Shown here: positions 7,820 through 12,244 of the stretch, one piece after another | How positions within the stretch are numbered: position 1 is the stretch's first letter | Layout of the letters: the number at the start of each line of letters is the position of its first letter | NCBI GenBank assembly: GCA_004557195.1 | Contig: SFER01000046.1 | Location: 1-12,244 of the forward strand | Length of the DNA: 12,244 nucleotides | Direction of reading: 5' to 3' | From: Bacteroidales bacterium | GTDB lineage: Bacteria; Bacteroidota; Bacteroidia; Bacteroidales; Muribaculaceae | Notes under the pieces: model-generated | The model's database searches: none | Told to the model about the DNA's origin: nothing | The model's input: only the letters and a program-made list of their open reading frames with translations | Program-made: the position numbers and the translations under genes

Positions 7820-8689
7820 ATGAGGATAGCCATTTTTGGGAACGAGTATCAGCATGAACACCTGGCAGATTTGCAGATGTTTCTTGCCACATTGAAGCGC
7901 AAAGACATAGAAATTGAGATGGAACAATCGTTCTACCGATACATTGTCGAAGAGGCGGGAACGCGCCCCGATGTGGAGGCGCTAATCTCATCGTCCGCCG
8001 ACATTAAAGCATCGATGGCGGTGAGTCTCGGCGGCGATGGCACTTTCTTGCGCACCGCTCGCAAGGTGGCGCTGCTCGACATCCCCATCCTCGGCATCAA
8101 CACCGGACACCTCGGCTACCTTGCCGATGTGCCTGTGAGCGAAATGGAGTCGGTTATCGACGACATCCTCAACGACAACTTCATCATTGAGCCGCGCACT
8201 ATGCTCGAGGTGGAATGGGACGGAATCGACATCCCTTTCCCCTACGCTCTCAACGAAATAACCATCCTCAAGCAAGACACGGCATCTATGATTGAGATGC
8301 GCACCGAAATCAACGATGTCCATCTCACCAACTATCTCGCCGACGGACTTATCATAGCCACTCCCACCGGCAGTACTGCCTACAACCTCTCGGTGGGCGG
8401 ACCTATCATCGAGCCTTCGTCGCGCTCGTTTGCCATTTCACCCGTGGCTGCCCATTCGCTCACTTTGCGCCCGCTTGTGGTGAACGACGACAGCCGCATC
8501 AAGGTTACTACCACATCGCGAGCCTCAACCTACCGCCTGAGCCTCGACGGTCGCAGTTTCACCCTCCCCGGAGGCATGTCGGTGAGAATCAAGAAGGCAC
8601 CTTATGTGGTGAAGGTTATGCAACGCCCCGGACACAATTTTGCCCTCACTCTCCGCAACAAACTCATGTGGGGAATCAACAACAAATAA
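7820..8689 (+). CDS. nadK: NAD kinase
   Basis: Phosphorylates NAD+ to NADP+ using ATP, or polyphosphate in some family members, in the cytoplasm. The 289-residue protein matches the family length. The catalytic GGDG motif is at 71-74 in SLGGDGTFLRTARK, followed by ILGINTGHLGYLADV, the LNEITILK segment, and the strongly conserved ADGLIIATPTGSTAYNLSVG with GGP following, which forms the NAD site. The start ATG has an A-rich upstream stretch and no Shine-Dalgarno, as usual in Bacteroidota. It heads a rightward operon: the next gene starts 9 bases after its stop. The assignment is secure. Confidence 0.97.
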   Translation: MRIAIFGNEYQHEHLADLQMFLATLKRKDIEIEMEQSFYRYIVEEAGTRPDVEALISSSADIKASMAVSLGGDGTFLRTARKVALLDIPILGINTGHLGYLADVPVSEMESVIDDILNDNFIIEPRTMLEVEWDGIDIPFPYALNEITILKQDTASMIEMRTEINDVHLTNYLADGLIIATPTGSTAYNLSVGGPIIEPSSRSFAISPVAAHSLTLRPLVVNDDSRIKVTTTSRASTYRLSLDGRSFTLPGGMSVRIKKAPYVVKVMQRPGHNFALTLRNKLMWGINNK

Positions 8690-8698
8690 CTTAACGCC

Positions 8699-9418
8699 AT
8701 GGCTCAGTTCTATTTAGACGACAAGGAATTCGGGCGCGTGTATATCAACACACGCAGGTCGATGAAAAAGGTGATTTCAAAATGGAAGAGCGGACACCTT
8801 TGCATCTCCCTCCCTGATTTTGTGTCGGAAAAACATTTGCGTCAATATCTCGACAATTATCGCCAACAACTGCGCGACATACGCCCCGCCGAAACAGGTT
8901 GCACATTTGCCCTCGGTGACACTTTCCCTTGCTTCAATGGCTACACGGCTAAACTCCTCGCATTCAACAACCAAGATATATTGAGAAGTAAATTCCAAAT
9001 CGACCGCGAAAGGCAGGAATTGCGCATCCTGCTCAATGAAGAAATCTTCAAGGAGCCAAAAGCGCAGGAATATATCACCTATTTTCTCGGTCGCGCCGGA
9101 AAACACTTTGCCGGAATGTTTCTAATTGACTATGCCACCGAAGTAGCTCGCGAAATCGGAGTGTCGGTGGCGCTGTTCAAGATAGGATATGGGCAGAAAC
9201 GCCTCGGCTGCTGCTCTTCTTCGGGAGAAATCTCGCTTTCCCAGAACCTCGTGTACTATCCCAAGCACCTCGTTCGCTTTGTGATATGCCACGAACTCGG
9301 GCATATCACCCACCCCGACCACTCCGCGGCTTTCCACGCCCTCGTTAACCAATATTGCGACGGTCGCGAAGCCGAACTCGACAAAGAATTGAAAAGTATA
9401 AGATTATTTGCAAAATGA
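8699..9418 (+). CDS. YgjP-type (DUF45) zinc metalloprotease
   Basis: Predicted zincin-type metallopeptidase of 239 residues, related to E. coli YgjP and more distantly to SprT. The zinc motif HELGH is at 198-202 and a third ligand is likely His208 in HPDHSAAFH, matching the family HELxHxxxxNHSxxF pattern. Before it, KRLGCCSSSGEISLS at about 168-181 corresponds to the family's RWGSC...G.I.LN signature, but here the Trp and Ser of WGSC are Leu and Cys. The substrate is unknown for this family. No signal peptide or membrane segment is visible, so it should be cytoplasmic. It starts 9 bases after nadK and its TGA overlaps the next gene's ATG (ATGA at 9415-9418), so the genes are translationally coupled. 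Confidence 0.88.
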   Translation: MAQFYLDDKEFGRVYINTRRSMKKVISKWKSGHLCISLPDFVSEKHLRQYLDNYRQQLRDIRPAETGCTFALGDTFPCFNGYTAKLLAFNNQDILRSKFQIDRERQELRILLNEEIFKEPKAQEYITYFLGRAGKHFAGMFLIDYATEVAREIGVSVALFKIGYGQKRLGCCSSSGEISLSQNLVYYPKHLVRFVICHELGHITHPDHSAAFHALVNQYCDGREAELDKELKSIRLFAK

Positions 9419-9972
9419 ACATAGTAGTATATTGCTCGTCGAGCAACAACCTCGACAAACGAATCATCGAAATAGCCGAAGCCACAGGCTCCACTATCGG
9501 CAAAACCGGCTGCAACCTCCTCTATGGAGGCGTAGATGCCGGACTCATGCACACAACAGCCGCTGCAGCATCGGCTGCGGGCGCAAAAATCATCGGGGTG
9601 GTACCCGAACGCTTCAAGCATCGGGCAGACTCCCTATGCGACGACCTGCGCCTCTGCATCGACCTTAACGACCGCAAGGCTATCATGATTGAACACGGCG
9701 ACATATTTGTAGTGCTCCCCGGCGGAATCGGTACCCTCGACGAACTCCTCAGCACGCTCTCTATCATGAAAGTAAACAACGACCACCGATGCCGGATTAT
9801 TGTGGCAAACATCGACGGGTGCTTCGACGGCATCCTTGCACAACTCGCAGCCACAGCCGCTTCGCCATTCACCACAGGCACCGACTTCTCGGATGCCTAC
9901 ACAGTGGCGACATCGACACAACAACTCATCGAAACCCTAACTCTAATGATAAACAATTATGGCAAAAAGTAG
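9415..9972 (+). CDS. LOG family protein (TIGR00730 type)
   Basis: Member of the LOG/lysine-decarboxylase-like family, 185 residues. In characterised relatives it is a cytokinin-riboside 5'-monophosphate phosphoribohydrolase that cleaves the N-glycosidic bond of nucleoside monophosphates; in most bacteria the physiological substrate is unknown. The Rossmann-like start MNIVVYCSSSN, the LLYGGVDAGLM segment (35-45), Arg87-Lys88 and the hallmark PGGIGTLDE (102-110) are all present, so it looks active. ATG 9415 is chosen over an upstream in-frame start at 9355 because it begins the conserved beta strand and overlaps the preceding stop as ATGA. Its own stop overlaps the next gene by 14 bases. Members of this family are sometimes misannotated as lysine decarboxylase. 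Confidence 0.92.
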   Translation: MNIVVYCSSSNNLDKRIIEIAEATGSTIGKTGCNLLYGGVDAGLMHTTAAAASAAGAKIIGVVPERFKHRADSLCDDLRLCIDLNDRKAIMIEHGDIFVVLPGGIGTLDELLSTLSIMKVNNDHRCRIIVANIDGCFDGILAQLAATAASPFTTGTDFSDAYTVATSTQQLIETLTLMINNYGKK

Positions 9973-10522
9973 CATATACACCTTCACCGGCGACAACGGC
10001 ACCACCTCACTCGTGGGTGGGCAACGGGTGAGTAAAACCGACTGCCGCCTCGAAGCCTACGGCACTATCGACGAACTCAACTCGTTTGTAGGACTCCTCG
10101 CGGCATCGCCCGAAATCACCGACGATTGCCGTCCGATGCTCATCGACATCCAAAATCGGCTGTTCAACGTGGGAGCATACCTCGCAACCGACAACAGCGC
10201 CACTCCCGACGCTCCCGCAATGGGCGTGGATGACGACAAAATCAAAGCACTCGAGGCTGAAATCGACCGCATCGACGAGCAACTCCCCAAACACTTCCGT
10301 TTCACTCTCCCCGGAGGCTCCGACGGAGCAGCGCGCGCACACGTGTGCCGCACCGTAACACGCCGTTGCGAGCGCCGCATCCTCACCCTCGCCGCAACCG
10401 CTCCAGTCAACGCCTGCGTGGTGAAATATATCAACCGTTTGAGCGATTATTTCTATGTCCTCGCACGTTTTATCGCTATAAATAGCGAAAATGGTGAAAT
10501 TTTCTGGAATAAAGATTGTTAA
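9959..10522 (+). CDS. PduO-type ATP:cob(I)alamin adenosyltransferase
   Basis: Transfers the 5'-deoxyadenosyl group of ATP to the reduced cobalt of cobalamin, making adenosylcobalamin. The 187-residue protein has the usual length of the PduO/EutT-like fold (a trimer of five-helix bundles). The ATP-binding N-terminus TGDNGTTSL (10-18), RLEAYGTIDELNS (30-42), FTLPGGS (115-121), CRTVTRRCERR (130-140) and INRLSDYFYVLAR (158-170) are all family signatures. It overlaps the preceding gene by 14 bases and is the last gene of the nadK operon. No other cobalamin genes are in the window, consistent with salvage or a coenzyme-maturation role in a methylmalonyl-CoA mutase pathway, which is inference. No terminator is seen before the next promoter. 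Confidence 0.95.
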   Translation: MAKSSIYTFTGDNGTTSLVGGQRVSKTDCRLEAYGTIDELNSFVGLLAASPEITDDCRPMLIDIQNRLFNVGAYLATDNSATPDAPAMGVDDDKIKALEAEIDRIDEQLPKHFRFTLPGGSDGAARAHVCRTVTRRCERRILTLAATAPVNACVVKYINRLSDYFYVLARFIAINSENGEIFWNKDC

Positions 10523-10545
10523 TATAAAAATAAGCAGTATTTTTG
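10516..10545 (+). promoter_or_regulatory. Promoter of the DUF2795 gene
   Basis: TTG at 10516-10518, 19 bases, then TATTTTTG at 10538-10545 form a full Bacteroidota promoter match. Transcription would begin near 10550. The -33 element overlaps the end of the adenosyltransferase gene. Confidence 0.6.
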
Positions 10546-10582
10546 CAGTCTCAAAATTAGAAACTCATATTTTTCATATAGA

Positions 10583-10588
10583 AAGGAG
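10583..10588 (+). promoter_or_regulatory. Strong Shine-Dalgarno of the DUF2795 gene
   Basis: AAGGAG lies 8 bases before the ATG at 10597, within the longer AGAAAGGAGAC. Such a clear site is seen before no other complete gene in the window, where starts follow A-rich leaders. Confidence 0.6.
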
Positions 10589-10596
10589 ACATAACT

Positions 10597-10851
10597 ATGT
10601 ATTTGGAAAAGGGTAACAATTACAACTCTGCCTACTGGACATTGGAATTGGCATCTAAACTCGAAGACGCACCTTGGCCTGCTACAAAAGAAGAACTTAT
10701 CGACTATGCCATGCGCTCTGGCGCGCCCCTCGAAGTAATCGAAAACTTGCAACAGATAGAAGACGAAGGTGATGTGTATGAGTGCATTGAAGACATCTGG
10801 CCCGACTATCCAAGCAAAGAAGATTTCTTCTTTAACGAGGAGGAATACTAA
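10597..10851 (+). CDS. Small acidic DUF2795-family protein
   Basis: An 84-residue acidic protein with the pattern of the DUF2795 family: PWPATKEELIDYAMRSGAP, then a short helix EVIENLQQI and a C-terminal acidic tail (YECIEDIWPDYPSKED, FFFNEEEY). No catalytic motif, signal peptide or membrane segment is seen. The function of the family is unknown to me; the compact helical shape with many acidic residues suggests protein binding rather than catalysis, which is only inference. It forms its own transcription unit with a full promoter, a strong Shine-Dalgarno and a long-stem terminator, which suggests high or independently controlled expression. Start at 10597 is well fixed by the ribosome binding site. 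Confidence 0.85.
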   Translation: MYLEKGNNYNSAYWTLELASKLEDAPWPATKEELIDYAMRSGAPLEVIENLQQIEDEGDVYECIEDIWPDYPSKEDFFFNEEEY

Positions 10852-10872
10852 GGCATTTATTCAACTGAATAT

Positions 10873-10916
10873 AAAAGAGTTGAGAGCGCAAATGAGCGCC
10901 ATCTCAACTCTTTTTT
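10873..10916 (+). terminator. Intrinsic terminator of the DUF2795 gene
   Basis: AAAAGAGTTGAGA (10873-10885) pairs perfectly with TCTCAACTCTTTT (10902-10914), and an inner GCGC/GCGC pair is possible. T runs follow the stem on the plus strand and A runs precede it, so it may work in both directions. Confidence 0.92.
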
Positions 10917-11033
10917 ATTGCCTATCCCCCCCCTTTACAGCGAAATAAAATGGTCTAAAAATAGCGCCCGATTTCCAACTGCCTGAAAACCATCAGGAAT
11001 AACTACGAATTCTTTCTTCAACGCCTATTATAG
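10917..11033. other. Boundary stretch with C9 run, no gene
   Basis: A run of nine C sits at 10926-10934, just after the terminator. The rest is A/T-rich with stops in every frame and nothing I recognise. It separates ordinary core genes from the accessory-looking right end, so a mobile-element junction may lie here, but no direct repeat or integrase supports this. Confidence 0.4.
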
Positions 11034-11549
11034 AAAAGAAATCACAAGTTTTCAGCAAGTTCGCTCTCCATTAAGTTGCGTAAACTCAAGACCGCTGACC
11101 GGCAACTCGCCGATCTAAAAGATGAACTCGACTCACTGGATGAGAAGCGGGAGAAGGCACAGGAAGATTACCTGAAGTACACCGACAAGAATCAGGTGCA
11201 GGTTCGCATGAAGATGACAGATGCTGTCTTCGGCAGAATGGTAGTTGATATGCGCACCCGCCTAAAAGCCATGACTCCGGTTCAGAAAGCCCGATACGAT
11301 GGCGAGTTCCTCATGGCAATAGCCGAACAGCCCAACGAGATAATAAAGTGTGCGATGTATCTGTTCCTCGGCTATCGCGATGGCGCAATCCAGTTCGCCC
11401 AGTCATGCGGTGGCGGAGGCAGCGATACATCGCTCCCTTGGGGCCGCAAGGACAATGAAGATGACCGCCGCTTCGCCTACCGATGCATGATGCAGGCGCA
11501 TAAGATGCTGAAGTCCTCTCATCCTAAACGAAAGATGGGTGGCCGATGA
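11034..11549 (+). pseudogene. C-terminal remnant of a mobilization (MobV-like) relaxase
   Basis: The frame is open from the codon after TAG 11031-11033 to the TGA at 11547-11549. No ATG lies near its start; the first usable start is a TTG at 11076, giving 157 residues. The product opens with a heptad-like charged coiled coil (LKTADRQLADLKDELDSLDE), then FGRMVVDMRTRLKAM, FLMAIAEQPNEIIKCAMYLF, a Gly-rich SCGGGGSD segment, WGRKDNEDDRRFAYRCM, and a basic tail. From memory this matches the C-terminal part of MobV/Pre-type relaxases or associated mobilization proteins in Bacteroides elements. No nuclease domain (His triad) is present, so if this is right it is a truncated, likely nonfunctional fragment. 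An alternative is an intact small accessory protein with a TTG start. The family call needs a search. Confidence 0.45.
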
Positions 11550-11605
11550 CGAACTATTTTTTTCAATTCCTTTAACATGATAGCCAAACTTTCACGAAAT
11601 TTTAT

Positions 11606-11614
11606 TAACTTTGC
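11606..11614 (+). promoter_or_regulatory. Promoter box candidate of the structured RNA
   Basis: TAACTTTGC matches the Bacteroidota -7 element and would start transcription near 11619, just before the first hairpin of the RNA candidate. The expected -33 TTG is missing. Confidence 0.4.
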
Positions 11615-11617
11615 GAT

Positions 11618-11940
11618 TGCAGACCGCTTGGAGGCCCCGGTCGAAGGGACGAGGGCGGGAAGCAGACATAATGAAAAGCGTTTATCCGCGCTGATTCTTG
11701 ACTCTCTGAAATTCTCGCAAAATTTCTTATTACAGTCAAGGATTGAGCAACGACAGACGCCCGCGGATATGTAATTATCTTGCATCCGGCAAGGTATTCC
11801 GGGAGGAATACAGTCGGACGCTTTGATTGCATATACAAGCGTAGGGCTTCTTCGTTGCCGTCCAACTGTAATAGGGCAATGCGAGAAGCCTCAGAGAGTA
11901 GGACGGTAACCGATACAGATTCCTACGCTTTTCCTTTTAT
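11618..11940 (+). ncRNA. Candidate structured noncoding RNA of about 320 nt
   Basis: The stretch carries a dense set of helices that fit one RNA. A 5' hairpin pairs 11622-11626 with 11638-11642. Arm 1 has TATCCGCG (11683-11690) with 11762-11769, then an 11-bp helix 11693-11703 with 11734-11744 including two G-U pairs, and an inner 6-bp hairpin (11708-11713/11721-11726). Arm 2 has 11770-11777 with 11824-11831, 11782-11790 with 11813-11821 (one mismatch), and a perfect 7-bp stem 11794-11800/11805-11811 closed by the GNRA loop GGGA. Arm 3 has AAGCGTAGG (11837-11845) with 11922-11930, enclosing 7 bp at 11846-11851/11884-11889 and nearby, followed by TTCCTTTT. The wobble pairs point to RNA rather than a DNA site. 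It could be a trans-acting RNA, a leader of the following gene, or part of a mobile element. I cannot name a family. Confidence 0.55.
11837..11938 (+). terminator. Terminator-like closing stem of the RNA candidate
   Basis: AAGCGTAGG (11837-11845) and CCTACGCTT (11922-11930) pair perfectly over 9 bp and are followed by the pyrimidine run TTCCTTTT. The long enclosed arm and interrupted T run make it weaker than the other two terminators. It could be conditional. Confidence 0.4.
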
Positions 11941-11999
11941 AAACCGATCTAAAGCCAAGGAGGGGATGACCGCGGCAGCAATGGACCTCAATGAAAGCT

Positions 12000-12244
12000 A
12001 TGATTTTAGTTAAAGCACCAGCAAATCATGGAAAATCGAGTTCCCTTAAAATTTTAATTTCTCATCTCTTTGAGGATGAAACGTTCAGACTTATCTATCC
12101 TCTCTCGAAAGATGAAGTAAAATCTTTCATCATTGGAGAGATTGACAAAAGAAAAATCGGTGTCATAACATTCGGTGATCCGGGATGTTGGGATAACTTG
12201 AAATCATGCCTGAACACATGTGTTAAGCACGAATGCGACATCAT
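12000..12244 (+). CDS. P-loop NTPase, 5' end only
   Basis: The frame from ATG 12000 stays open to the window's end, giving 81 complete codons. The N-terminus MILVKAPANHGKSSSLKIL holds a Walker A pattern (A-x4-GKS, residues 6-13). After a strand-rich stretch (RLIYPLSKDEVKSFIIGE), IGVITFGDPGC is a plausible Walker B-like strand ending in Asp. It looks like a small single-domain P-loop ATPase or kinase. The role is unknown and I cannot assign a family. It begins 60 bases after the terminator-like stem of the RNA candidate, and no Bacteroidota promoter box lies between, so it might be expressed by read-through from the RNA. A short ORF of 15 codons (11966-12013), preceded by AAGGAGG, overlaps its start by 14 bases. 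Confidence 0.65.
   Translation, partial: MILVKAPANHGKSSSLKILISHLFEDETFRLIYPLSKDEVKSFIIGEIDKRKIGVITFGDPGCWDNLKSCLNTCVKHECDI

Noticed and set aside
9355..9414. Upstream start for the LOG protein
   Set aside because: It would add 20 basic residues not seen in the family and overlap the protease gene by 64 bases; ATG 9415 gives the normal start and an ATGA overlap.
11577..11774. 65-codon plus-strand ORF across the first half of the RNA candidate
   Set aside because: The codons run straight through the paired strands of arm 1, no ribosome binding site is present, and the product has no recognisable fold. Two further ORFs cover the same DNA on the minus strand (11519-11785, 11605-11865), as expected of structured noncoding sequence.
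11780..12013. 77-codon ORF starting at TTG across arms 2 and 3
   Set aside because: It starts at a TTG inside a helix region, reads across the terminator-like stem, and overlaps the P-loop gene start. It is best explained as translation of the RNA.
1..12244. CRISPR arrays, tRNA, rRNA, integrase or insertion-sequence ends
   Set aside because: No regularly spaced repeats, no cloverleaf or rRNA segments, and no transposase or recombinase motifs were seen.

Overview
The window looks like chromosomal DNA of an order Bacteroidales bacterium, perhaps Muribaculaceae-like; the rank below order is a guess. The signs are repeated promoter elements of the Bacteroidota type (TAnnTTTG near -7, TTG about 19-20 bases upstream), almost no Shine-Dalgarno sequences, a membrane-bound propeller/Y_Y_Y/HTH sensor, and a pdxJ-exbB-exbD-tonB cluster divergent from nadK.

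Layout. Bases 1-477 are the 3' end of a DUF4143-type AAA ATPase, followed by what may be a decayed 3' end of another ATPase gene (about 506-613). A 987-residue sensor-regulator (738-3701) precedes pfkA (3877-4857), which ends in a clear intrinsic terminator. On the minus strand, pdxJ, exbB, exbD and a TonB-like gene (7662 down to 4979) form a tight operon convergent with pfkA. From a shared intergenic region nadK runs rightward, followed by a YgjP-type metalloprotease, a LOG-family protein and a PduO-type cobalamin adenosyltransferase, all overlapping or nearly so (7820-10522). A separate DUF2795 gene (10597-10851) has its own promoter, a rare strong Shine-Dalgarno and a strong terminator.

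After that terminator and a run of nine C the character changes. Bases 11034-11549 encode what looks like the start-less C-terminal end of a mobilization relaxase. Next comes the most interesting part: about 11606-11940 reads as a structured RNA with a promoter-like element, three adjacent hairpin arms with G-U wobble pairs, a GGGA (GNRA) tetraloop, two possible long-range pairings from one loop, and a terminator-like final stem. It carries no convincing protein. A P-loop NTPase gene starts at 12000 and runs off the window. I cannot match the RNA to a known family by eye, so it is the main candidate for an undescribed element. The left and middle parts are ordinary core genome; the right 1.3 kb looks accessory.
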